A stretch of DNA of 64,000 nt, from the NCBI RefSeq assembly GCF_963082655.1, contig NC_081553.1, positions 152,750,941 to 152,814,940 of the forward strand. The letters are read 5' to 3'. Of this stretch, positions 10,091 to 22,123 are shown piece by piece. Position 1 is the first letter of the stretch. The number at the start of each line of letters is the position of its first letter. The notes beneath the pieces were generated by a model. It was not told where the DNA came from. It saw only the letters and a list, made by a program, of their open reading frames with translations, and searched no databases. The stretch is from Stomoxys calcitrans. Taxonomy: Eukaryota; Arthropoda; Insecta; Diptera; Muscidae. The translations under genes were made by a program, and so were the position numbers.

Positions 10091-11069
10091 TCTTATATAT
10101 AAAAATCAATTTGTATTTGTTTTTTTTGGTGTGTTCCTTATAGACTCAAAAACGGCTGAACCGTTTTTCTTGAAATTTCACAGATGGTGCAAAATGATCC
10201 CGTGATAAAAATAGGGTACTACATTTTTTGATATCTGAAGGAGGGGCGGACCCTCCCCCTTACCCTAATTTTCAGAAACACCAGATCTCGGAGATGGGTG
10301 GTGCGATATATTAAGCGAAATTTTGTGTATCCAAATTTCGGATGGGGTACCTGGGGGGCCGCCCCACCCCCAAAACCTACAAAAAAATATATATATATAG
10401 ACCAATCGCGACAATATGGGACTCAAATGAAAGGTATCTAAGATTAGAAAACGTATCTGATATCAATTGTAGGACCAAGGGTTAGGGGACCACCCCAACC
10501 CCCAAAACACCTATAAATCGAACATATTTACCTACCATGGCAATATGGGACCTAAATGAAAGGTATTTACGAGTAGAATACGAATTTGATATCCAAATGT
10601 GGGAGCAAGTTACTGGGGGTCCAACCCTTCCCTAAAACACCCCCCAAACAGGACTTATTTACCGATCATGGCAATATGGGGCTTAAATAAAAGCTATTTG
10701 AGTGTAGAATACGAATCTGATATCCAAATGTAGGGCCAAGTGTTTGGGGGGCCGCCCCTAAAAAAAATAAACCCCTAAGAGGACAAATTTACGACCATAG
10801 CAATATGGGGCTCAAAGTAAAGGTCTTTCGGAGTAAAGCACGAATCTGATATCAATATACGGGAAAACGTGTCTATGTGGCCACCCCACTCCCATAACAC
10901 AACCCATTCAGGAAGTATTTGCTGATCATTGCAATATGAGGCTCAAATAAGAGATATTTTAAAGCAGAACACGAATATGATATATTATTTGAAGGCCAAG
11001 TTAATGAGTGGCCGCCCCAAAACCCCTCTAAACCGGTCATGTTTGCCGACTATGGAAATATAGAATGTA
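10091..11069 (+). mobile_element. Helitron-like element, 5' part, plus strand
   Basis: Begins with TCTTATATATAAAAATCAAT, the same head as the better element whose 5' end is at 39343 on the minus strand, followed by GACTCAAAAACGGCTGAACC and a series of 150-170 bp minisatellite units with AATATGGG(A/G)CTCAAATGAAA. It is cut off at the MITE at 11070. The classification as a non-autonomous Helitron rests on the TC start and on CTAG ends of relatives, with no Rep/helicase seen. Confidence 0.45.
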
Positions 11070-11306
11070 TTGGGTTGCCCAAAAAGTAATTGCGGATTTT
11101 TCATATAGTCGGCGTTGACAAATTTTTTCACAGCTTGTGACTCTGTAATTGCATTCTTTCTTCTGTCAGTTATAAGCTGTTACTTTTAGCTTGCTTTAGA
11201 AAAAAAGTGTAAAAAAAGTATATTTGATTAAAGTTCATTCTAAGTTTTATTAAAAATACATTCACTTTCTTTTAAAAAATCCGCAATTACTTTTTGGGCA
11301 ACCCAA
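11070..11306. mobile_element. Mariner-type MITE, tandem unit 1
   Basis: 237 bp, ends TTGGGTTGCCCAAAAAGTAA in inverted orientation, TA duplication at 11068-11069 and 11307-11308. Same family as 7495-7720 in opposite orientation. It lies at the inner boundary of the inverted-duplication homology (11313). Confidence 0.9.
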
Positions 11307-11719
11307 TATATATAGTCATATAGTAATTTATACCACATGATGATCAATGTTATAGGCGTTAAGCCAATCCAAGCGTATAGTAATAACATTTAAATTAGCG
11401 CCATCTATTGGTTGTTTGCAATTGGATCAACTGAATGGAGACGCCATCATGCAGCATTTATCTTTGTTATGCCAACTTATCGGTCCTTAAAATACATATA
11501 AATAAAATATATGAATTTCGTTGCAATCGTTTGCAGTATTATTTTTTAACTTTCCCACCTAAAGACGGGCCAAAACAATAGATCTGTTAGAAAGTTTAAG
11601 TGGCTATCTTTGCCATAGATAAATATTTATTTAGTAGAGTACGAATATCCAAGTTTGTGCTTAACGGTAAGAGGGGAAAGCTCAACGAGAGAAGGTTACA
11701 TTACAAAGGTGACATTTTT

Positions 11720-12022
11720 CTACGTTGCCAAAGCGTAGAGGAGCGGATTTGATTGAAATTTTAGCTCAAAGATAAGAAGCCTCCTTTTAATAGTCGAGCC
11801 CAAGTGGCGTGCCGATAAGCACCAATTTTTTTTCTGTTTGTAACTCGATTCGTTCGCCAAGTCATTGAAAACAGCTGATTTTATAAAGGGAAAATAGCTG
11901 TTTTCAATGACTTGGCAAACGAATCGAGAGAAAACAAGTAAAAGCATTAAGTTCGGCCTGAATATTTTTTTTAGCAGATATCTCTTTATTGGCAAAAAAG
12001 AGTAATGGATGAAAATTCTCAA
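11720..12022 (-). other. 100-codon ORF of unknown standing (tandem unit 1)
   Basis: Same ORF as 8463-8765, repeated without change at 14613-14915 and 17533-17835. It spans the foldback at 11844-11928. No domain recognised; probably a chance ORF amplified with the repeat. Confidence 0.25.
11844..11928. repeat. 33 bp foldback, right-arm copy
   Basis: 11844-11876 and 11896-11928 are reverse complements with a single mismatch and a 19 bp loop. Repeated at +2893 and +5813. Confidence 0.9.
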
Positions 12023-12205
12023 GCTATTGGAGCTATTTCAGGTTATAGACTGATTCGGACCACCCTTGGTTTAGATGTTGGAAACCATAGTAGAAGTCAT
12101 TGTGAAAAATGCCACTGGTTAAGCCAAATTGGTTAAGAATTCAGCCTTATAGTGACTCAAGAATTAAATGGGGAGATTGGTTCATATGGGAGCTATATCA
12201 GGCTA

Positions 12206-12552
<347 letters not shown>

Positions 12553-12639
12553 TCTATTTGCACATTAAATCATAAATTTGCAAAAAATGCTGTTGTTTTT
12601 TTTTTGCTTATTCTACAGCTAAAAGTTGTTGTTTTTAAT

Positions 12640-12725
12640 TAAACTTTTATTTTTACCATTTTTCCATATAAGTGTACTACCTTTACTTTTTGCCGCCAGT
12701 TTGGTTTAAACATGGGTGCTTCAAC
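12640..12725 (-). repeat. tRNA-derived SINE (family T), truncated, in each tandem unit
   Basis: The minus strand reads CCCATGTTTAAACC (B-box-like), then GGCGGCAAAAAGTAAAGG and ATGGAAAAATGGTAAAAA. The A-box half is missing, replaced by a junction to minisatellite at about 12725. Repeated at 15570-15650 and 18560-18640. Its A-rich end carries the empty TA site of the left-arm MITE. Confidence 0.5.
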
Positions 12726-13962
12726 TGAAAGGTATCAACTGAAAGGTATTTGAAAGTAGTTCACAAATCTGATATAAAAATGTGATCCTTTGTATCTGAG
12801 GTGTCTTCCCACCCTCCAAAACCCCATTAGGACATATTTATCACTTAGGGCAATATGTATATCAAATGAAATCTATTCAAAAGCAGAGTAAGAATCTGCC
12901 ATGAAAAAGGATTCCTTGTTGTCTGAAGGGACTTCTCCCCCTCGCCACCAAAACCCCTCAACAGGACATATTTACCGATTGGGACATATGGGTATTAAAT
13001 AAAGGTTTGGAAGTTTAGTACACATCTGTTATAAGAATTTGATCCAAGGTGACAACGGGCCCTCCCCAACCCCTGCCGTTCAGCAGGACATGTAGATCGC
13101 AACAATATAGGACTCAAATAAATTGTATTTTAGGTCTTAGCGTTGGGGGGACCGACCCTTCCCTCCCAATGTAAACAACACCATACTGTCATGTAGGACG
13201 ACTGAGAACATATTGTACTCAAATGAAAGGATTTATCAGAATGCAATCCCCCTCCCCCATCCTACCAAAAACAAAAAGAAATTAAAAGTATTATATGAAG
13301 GCCGATCAGGATAGAATAGGACAGCAATAAAAGGTCTTTGGTAGTAGAATACACTTTTTGCCCTTTCTATTGGGATGGACACACGAAGGACCTGCGGATC
13401 TTTAATAATGTGCTATCCCAAGTGGTAGTTTTAAAATATGAATTTGAAAGTAGATAATCAATAAAAAAATTATTTAGTGTGGCTCTGAACGGGACCCGAA
13501 GCCCTGAATATCTTGATCACTTCCCTAAAACACCCCCCAAACAGGACTTATTTACCGATCATGGCAATATGGGGCTTAAATAAAAGCTATTTGAGTGTAG
13601 AATACGAATCTGATATCCAAATGTAGGGCCAAGTGTTTGGGGGGCCGCCCCTAAAAAAAATAAACCCCTAAGAGGACAAATTTACGACCATAGCAATATG
13701 GGGCTCAAAGTAAAGGTCTTTCGGAGTAAAGCACGAATCTGATATCAATATACGGGAAAACGTGTCTATGTGGCCACCCCACTCCCATAACACAACCCAT
13801 TCAGGAAGTATTTGCTGATCATTGCAATATGAGGCTCAAATAAGAGATATTTTAAAGCAGAACACGAATATGATATATTATTTGAAGGCCAAGTTAATGA
13901 GTGGCCGCCCCAAAACCCCTCTAAACCGGTCATGTTTGCCGACTATGGAAATATAGAATGTA

Positions 13963-14199
13963 TTGGGTTGCCCAAAAAGTAATTGCGGATTTTTCATATA
14001 GTCGGCGTTGACAAATTTTTTCACAGCTTGTGACTCTGTAATTGCATTCTTTCTTCTGTCAGTTATAAGCTGTTACTTTTAGCTTGCTTTAGAAAAAAAG
14101 TGTAAAAAAAGTATATTTGATTAAAGTTCATTCTAAGTTTTATTAAAAATACATTCACTTTCTTTTAAAAAATCCGCAATTACTTTTTGGGCAACCCAA
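13963..14199. mobile_element. Mariner-type MITE, tandem unit 2
   Basis: Identical by eye to 11070-11306; copied with the tandem unit and not independently inserted. Confidence 0.9.
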
Positions 14200-15098
14200 T
14201 ATATATAGTCATATAGTAATTTATACCACATGATGATCAATGTTATAGGCGTTAAGCCAATCCAAGCGTATAGTAATAACATTTAAATTAGCGCCATCTA
14301 TTGGTTGTTTGCAATTGGATCAACTGAATGGAGACGCCATCATGCAGCATTTATCTTTGTTATGCCAACTTATCGGTCCTTAAAATACATATAAATAAAA
14401 TATATGAATTTCGTTGCAATCGTTTGCAGTATTATTTTTTAACTTTCCCACCTAAAGACGGGCCAAAACAATAGATCTGTTAGAAAGTTTAAGTGGCTAT
14501 CTTTGCCATAGATAAATATTTATTTAGTAGAGTACGAATATCCAAGTTTGTGCTTAACGGTAAGAGGGGAAAGCTCAACGAGAGAAGGTTACATTACAAA
14601 GGTGACATTTTTCTACGTTGCCAAAGCGTAGAGGAGCGGATTTGATTGAAATTTTAGCTCAAAGATAAGAAGCCTCCTTTTAATAGTCGAGCCCAAGTGG
14701 CGTGCCGATAAGCACCAATTTTTTTTCTGTTTGTAACTCGATTCGTTCGCCAAGTCATTGAAAACAGCTGATTTTATAAAGGGAAAATAGCTGTTTTCAA
14801 TGACTTGGCAAACGAATCGAGAGAAAACAAGTAAAAGCATTAAGTTCGGCCTGAATATTTTTTTTAGCAGATATCTCTTTATTGGCAAAAAAGAGTAATG
14901 GATGAAAATTCTCAAGCTATTGGAGCTATTTCAGGTTATAGACTGATTCGGACCACCCTTGGTTTAGATGTTGGAAACCATAGTAGAAGTCATTGTGAAA
15001 AATGCCACTGGTTAAGCCAAATTGGTTAAGAATTCAGCCTTATAGTGACTCAAGAATTAAATGGGGAGATTGGTTCATATGGGAGCTATATCAGGCTA

Positions 15099-15471
<373 letters not shown>

Positions 15472-16882
15472 TCTATTTGCACATTAAATCATAAATTTGC
15501 AAAAAATGCTGTTGTTTTTTTTTTTGCTTATTCTACAGCTAAAAGTTGTTGTTTTTAATTAAACTTTTATTTTTACCATTTTTCCATATAAGTGTACTAC
15601 CTTTACTTTTTGCCGCCAGTTTGGTTTAAACATGGGTGCTTCAACTGAAAGGTATCAACTGAAAGGTATTTGAAAGTAGTTCACAAATCTGATATAAAAA
15701 TGTGATCCTTTGTATCTGAGGTGTCTTCCCACCCTCCAAAACCCCATTAGGACATATTTATCACTTAGGGCAATATGTATATCAAATGAAATCTATTCAA
15801 AAGCAGAGTAAGAATCTGCCATGAAAAAGGATTCCTTGTTGTCTGAAGGGACTTCTCCCCCTCGCCACCAAAACCCCTCAACAGGACATATTTACCGATT
15901 GGGACATATGGGTATTAAATAAAGGTTTGGAAGTTTAGTACACATCTGTTATAAGAATTTGATCCAAGGTGACAACGGGCCCTCCCCAACCCCTGCCGTT
16001 CAGCAGGACATGTAGATCGCAACAATATAGGACTCAAATAAATTGTATTTTAGGTCTTAGCGTTGGGGGGACCGACCCTTCCCTCCCAATGTAAACAACA
16101 CCATACTGTCATGTAGGACGACTGAGAACATATTGTACTCAAATGAAAGGATTTATCAGAATGCAATCCCCCTCCCCCATCCTACCAAAAACAAAAAGAA
16201 ATTAAAAGTATTATATGAAGGCCGATCAGGATAGAATAGGACAGCAATAAAAGGTCTTTGGTAGTAGAATACACTTTTTGCCCTTTCTATTGGGATGGAC
16301 ACACGAAGGACCTGCGGATCTTTAATAATGTGCTATCCCAAGTGGTAGTTTTAAAATATGAATTTGAAAGTAGATAATCAATAAAAAAATTATTTAGTGT
16401 GGCTCTGAACGGGACCCGAAGCCCTGAATATCTTGATCACTTCCCTAAAACACCCCCCAAACAGGACTTATTTACCGATCATGGCAATATGGGGCTTAAA
16501 TAAAAGCTATTTGAGTGTAGAATACGAATCTGATATCCAAATGTAGGGCCAAGTGTTTGGGGGGCCGCCCCTAAAAAAAATAAACCCCTAAGAGGACAAA
16601 TTTACGACCATAGCAATATGGGGCTCAAAGTAAAGGTCTTTCGGAGTAAAGCACGAATCTGATATCAATATACGGGAAAACGTGTCTATGTGGCCACCCC
16701 ACTCCCATAACACAACCCATTCAGGAAGTATTTGCTGATCATTGCAATATGAGGCTCAAATAAGAGATATTTTAAAGCAGAACACGAATATGATATATTA
16801 TTTGAAGGCCAAGTTAATGAGTGGCCGCCCCAAAACCCCTCTAAACCGGTCATGTTTGCCGACTATGGAAATATAGAATGTA

Positions 16883-17119
16883 TTGGGTTGCCCAAAAAGT
16901 AATTGCGGATTTTTCATATAGTCGGCGTTGACAAATTTTTTCACAGCTTGTGACTCTGTAATTGCATTTTTTCTTCTGTCAGTTATAAGCTGTTACTTTT
17001 AGCTTGCTTTAGAAAAAAAGTGTAAAAAAAGTATATTTGATTAAAGTTCATTCTAAGTTTTATTAAAAATACATTCACTTTCTTTTAAAAAATCCGCAAT
17101 TACTTTTTGGGCAACCCAA
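16883..17119. mobile_element. Mariner-type MITE, tandem unit 3
   Basis: As in units 1 and 2, with one C-to-T difference near 16969. Confidence 0.9.
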
Positions 17120-18018
17120 TATATATAGTCATATAGTAATTTATACCACATGATGATCAATGTTATAGGCGTTAAGCCAATCCAAGCGTATAGTAATAAC
17201 ATTTAAATTAGCGCCATCTATTGGTTGTTTGCAATTGGATCAACTGAATGGAGACGCCATCATGCAGCATTTATCTTTGTTATGCCAACTTATCGGTCCT
17301 TAAAATACATATAAATAAAATATATGAATTTCGTTGCAATCGTTTGCAGTATTATTTTTTAACTTTCCCACCTAAAGACGGGCCAAAACAATAGATCTGT
17401 TAGAAAGTTTAAGTGGCTATCTTTGCCATAGATAAATATTTATTTAGTAGAGTACGAATATCCAAGTTTGTGCTTAACGGTAAGAGGGGAAAGCTCAACG
17501 AGAGAAGGTTACATTACAAAGGTGACATTTTTCTACGTTGCCAAAGCGTAGAGGAGCGGATTTGATTGAAATTTTAGCTCAAAGATAAGAAGCCTCCTTT
17601 TAATAGTCGAGCCCAAGTGGCGTGCCGATAAGCACCAATTTTTTTTCTGTTTGTAACTCGATTCGTTCGCCAAGTCATTGAAAACAGCTGATTTTATAAA
17701 GGGAAAATAGCTGTTTTCAATGACTTGGCAAACGAATCGAGAGAAAACAAGTAAAAGCATTAAGTTCGGCCTGAATATTTTTTTTAGCAGATATCTCTTT
17801 ATTGGCAAAAAAGAGTAATGGATGAAAATTCTCAAGCTATTGGAGCTATTTCAGGTTATAGACTGATTCGGACCACCCTTGGTTTAGATGTTGGAAACCA
17901 TAGTAGAAGTCATTGTGAAAAATGCCACTGGTTAAGCCAAATTGGTTAAGAATTCAGCCTTATAGTGACTCAAGAATTAAATGGGGAGATTGGTTCATAT
18001 GGGAGCTATATCAGGCTA

Positions 18019-18465
<447 letters not shown>

Positions 18466-19433
18466 TCTATTTGGACATTAAATCATAAATTTGCAAAAAA
18501 TGCTGTTGTTTTTTTTTTGCTTATTCTACAGCTAAAAGTTGTTGTTTTTAATTAAACTTTTATTTTTACCATTTTTCCATATAAGTGTACTACCTTTACT
18601 TTTTGCCGCCAGTTTGGTTTAAACATGGGTGCTTCAACTGAAAGGTATCAACTGAAAGGTATTTGAAAGTAGTTCACAAATCTGATATAAAAATGTGATC
18701 CTTTGTATCTGAGGTGTCTTCCCACCCTCCAAAACCCCATTAGGACATATTTATCACTTAGGGCAATATGTATATCAAATGAAATCTATTCAAAAGCAGA
18801 GTAAGAATCTGCCATGAAAAAGGATTCCTTGTTGTCTGAAGGGACTTCTCCCCCTCGCCACCAAAACCCCTCAACAGGACATATTTACCGATTGGGACAT
18901 ATGGGTATTAAATAAAGGTTTGGAAGTTTAGTACACATCTGTTATAAGAATTTGATCCAAGGTGACAACGGGCCCTCCCCAACCCCTGCCGTTCAGCAGG
19001 ACATGTAGATCGCAACAATATAGGACTCAAATAAATTGTATTTTAGGTCTTAGCGTTGGGGGGACCGACCCTTCCCTCCCAATGTAAACAACACCATACT
19101 GTCATGTAGGACGACTGAGAACATATTGTACTCAAATGAAAGGATTTATCAGAATGCAATCCCCCTCCCCCATCCTACCAAAAACAAAAAGAAATTAAAA
19201 GTATTATATGAAGGCCGATCAGGATAGAATAGGACAGCAATAAAAGGTCTTTGGTAGTAGAATACACTTTTTGCCCTTTCTATTGGGATGGACACACGAA
19301 GGACCTGCGGATCTTTAATAATGTGCTATCCCAAGTGGTAGTTTTAAAATATGAATTTGAAAGTAGATAATCAATAAAAAAATTATTTAGTGTGGCTCTG
19401 AACGGGACCCGAAGCCCTGAATATCTTGATCAC

Positions 19434-20566
19434 CAGCTTAATCTTATAAACTACATTTGATTTGTCCTCCTTTTTCATCCTTGATTTAGTCCTGCCGAAA
19501 AGACTATTTAGTATGTTGTGGCTTTTTAAGCCAGTTGGTATTTTTCCCTGTTATATATATTGGAATTTGTAAGCCTTTCCGAAAAGCCTGGAATATACGT
19601 CGTTTTTTTGAAGATTTTTGGTGTTGGTGCCATTTCGTTGTTCGTTGTTATATTCTTGACGAATTTTATAAGGTCCTTAATCGAAGTATTTGTTGAATTT
19701 TCCTTTCGTTTTCTTGATGATATATTTTGTCACTGATTTTAAGTACTCCGTCGATGAAATTAGAAGCCGTATTATATATATATTCTTCTCGGATGATTTG
19801 AATAATAATTTATGAGTCTCCCAGATGCTGTATCTTTTTGATACCAATATAATTTTAACTTATTTTGATGTCGGTGGACGACGGTGTCAAGATATGGCAA
19901 TTTGTTGTTTGATTCACATTCCATTGTGAACTGGACTTGTGGGTGAAAAGAATTAATAACTTGCAGAGTATTTTCCACTTCCGATCTTTCCAGTACACAA
20001 AATAAATCGTTCACGTATTTGGTCAAAAATCTTGGTTTAGTTGTCATTTTCTTAATTGAAGCGTCTAGTAAGGTTTCCATTACAACATCGGCGATTATCG
20101 GAGAGATGGGCGAACCCATTGGCATGCCTTCCTTTTGCTTAAACAATTTCTCATCATAGCTATAATATCTAGAATCCTTTATGCATAATGCATAATTCTA
20201 TAAATAAGTCCTTTGGTATCTTTGTGTGCTCCTGGATGTCATTCTATTTTTCGATTATAGTATTTATGGCTAAATTAACTGGTATGCTTGGAAATAGAGA
20301 CACAACATCGAAAGATATTAATACCTCATTATCTCTGATTTCCTTATTATTGATTTTTGATTTGAATTCTATCCCGTTTTTTATGTTGTATTGTGAATTT
20401 CTAGTCAAGTTATTAAATACGTCTGTTATGTATTTCGAAAATCCATATGTTGGGGAATTAATTGATTATCCCCTGAGTGGTATTCCCTCCTTGTGGATTT
20501 TGGATAAGCCATAAATTCTTGGATCAATAGCGGTATAATTCGTCAACAAATTCTTGTTCGTTATGC
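19434..20566 (-). pseudogene. Penelope-like retroelement, copy 2 (RT core present)
   Basis: Minus-strand frames give the Penelope RT: YGLSKIH near 20500, then the 20146-19772 frame with KQKEGMPMGSPISPIIADVV, an active-site box at 20017-20006, a QFTMECESNNKLPYLDT stretch and the WYQKDTASGRLINYYSNHP end. Penelope elements normally have YVDD in the active-site box; here it reads YVND, so one catalytic aspartate is lost. Frameshifts separate the upstream palm piece (20510-20180) and the linker (19770-19434). The GIY-YIG domain is missing because the copy ends at the same place as copy 1. Confidence 0.85.
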
Positions 20567-20736
20567 TAATTATCAGCAGATAAAGGAGGCAAAACCGTGG
20601 CATTGCAATAAAATTACTACGATACAAAAATGCGAGGCATACTGGGGGACATATGTAGATACAAACGCCTGAAAAGGGATCCCACTTCAGGCAAAAAAAA
20701 AAAAAAAAATTAGTAGATAAACTATTCAATATGAAT
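20567..20736 (+). pseudogene. Inverted 5' piece of Penelope copy 2
   Basis: This segment (ADKGGKTVALQ, then CRYKRLKRDPT, ending in a long A run and AATTAGTAGATAAACTATTCAA) matches 4040-4205 in the same plus orientation, while the rest of the copy is on the minus strand. It has therefore been flipped relative to copy 1, with breakpoints at about 20566 and 20736. Confidence 0.8.
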
Positions 20737-20761
20737 ATATTGGGTTGCCCAAAAAGTAATT
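20737..20761. mobile_element. Solo MITE end fragment
   Basis: About 24 bp, TTGGGTTGCCCAAAAAGTAA plus a few bases, match one inverted-repeat end of the MITE family; then the sequence passes directly into the family C fragment. It may be a remnant of an internally deleted or excised copy. Confidence 0.6.
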
Positions 20762-21310
20762 TCAGTGGTATTTTCGAAGGCGTTATTTACGCACTCTTTC
20801 AACAGGGTTTATATACGTGCTAATTGTAGAATTGAAAGGCTGTTCGTAATGACACGCCGTGTAAATTTGAAAGCGAGCCCTAATGTCTTTGAAATACCTT
20901 CAGACTTCTTCGCAGGCATTTTAAAAAACCTGCTGCACACCTCTTTCCGAAGCTTGGTTTATCCTTCGCTCATCCCTTAACATTGTCTAGTCCTTCGCTG
21001 GAAAATGGTATGTATGGCCTCATCCTCCAATACAGGAGGAGGAATCAATCGGGACCAGCTCTATCTTCATGCCAGGCCAAAGGGGGTTAAGGCCACTGAT
21101 GCAGGTCGAAAGAAAATCTAATGCATTCTGATTTCCGCATCCAATAACCTCGACTGTCTTTTGCCACTTGGGTCCATCGAAAGCCGTGAAGGAGTCACCC
21201 ACGCCTTTTCCAATGGCTTCCTATAGAGCTCGAAGAATCTTCCCTACCGATCCAGGATAACCACTTGTAGTTCAGGTGCTGATGGCAAACTGGTCGATTT
21301 CTTGGCCCGT
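20762..21310 (-). pseudogene. ORF1-like retroelement fragment (family C), copy 2
   Basis: Inverted counterpart of 2460-3065. The minus frame at 21202-21020 gives GDSFTAFDGPKWQK and CGNQNALDFLSTCISGLNPL. It carries small deletions and frameshifts different from copy 1. Confidence 0.4.
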
Positions 21311-22123
21311 AAGATTTGTAAAAATAGAATTGAAAGGAAATTTAAAATTAATGAAAACAGTGCTATATTAATACTAAAACTGGTCGAATCTCCTCATAAT
21401 TCTAACTATTGGTTTTTCGTGTTAAAAAAATCAGTAGATCCAGCACAAAAAAATAAAAAGCAAAAATAAGTCTTGCGAAATTGTCAGACACACGTTGAAG
21501 AAAGCGAGATTTTATCCATACAGTCCCAAAAATAAGACTATGTTTATGAGTATTGATATGATTTTCTGTAAAATAGATCATGTTAAATCTATGTTCACTC
21601 ATTTGTTCTCTTTCTCTTTACCTTTTTTTAATAAAACATATACATAGTTAAAACATATTCACTGATTAGGAAGTGTTAAAGAACACCCAGAAAACAGATT
21701 TGTTGCCTCAACCTATTTTTATGCCAACCGCAACTTTGCTGTTGTGACAACCAACGCTGGTGTTGAGGTTATTGTCTAGTTCATGTTATGCTACCAAAAA
21801 TAAAAATTGCTTTTAGTATGTGGTCGGTCGAGTGTGCTTCTTCTTCTTTCTGTTGCTCTCCCTCGAGTTTTTCTCTCTCGACTTATTACGCTTTAAAATT
21901 AATAATATAGGACAATAAGCAAATTCTTTAGGGGTATGTGAAGTTTTTGTATGCAATACTAACAGCCAGAAGGATAGTTAGCACAACTACCTGTAAGGGG
22001 TTGGTGCAACTCCGGTATGGCAGTTAACATAACTACCGGTAGGGTAATTAGCAAAACTACCGTAAGGGTATTGCGATACCTCTTTGGTGGTACTGCAGAA
22101 AAATAAAACGTTGTCGATACAAG
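21311..22123. repeat. AT-rich spacer and short repeats, inverted copy
   Basis: Counterpart of 1578-2459. Contains the CCGGTAGGGTAATTAGC-type short repeats (21960-22080). No coding signal. Confidence 0.6.
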
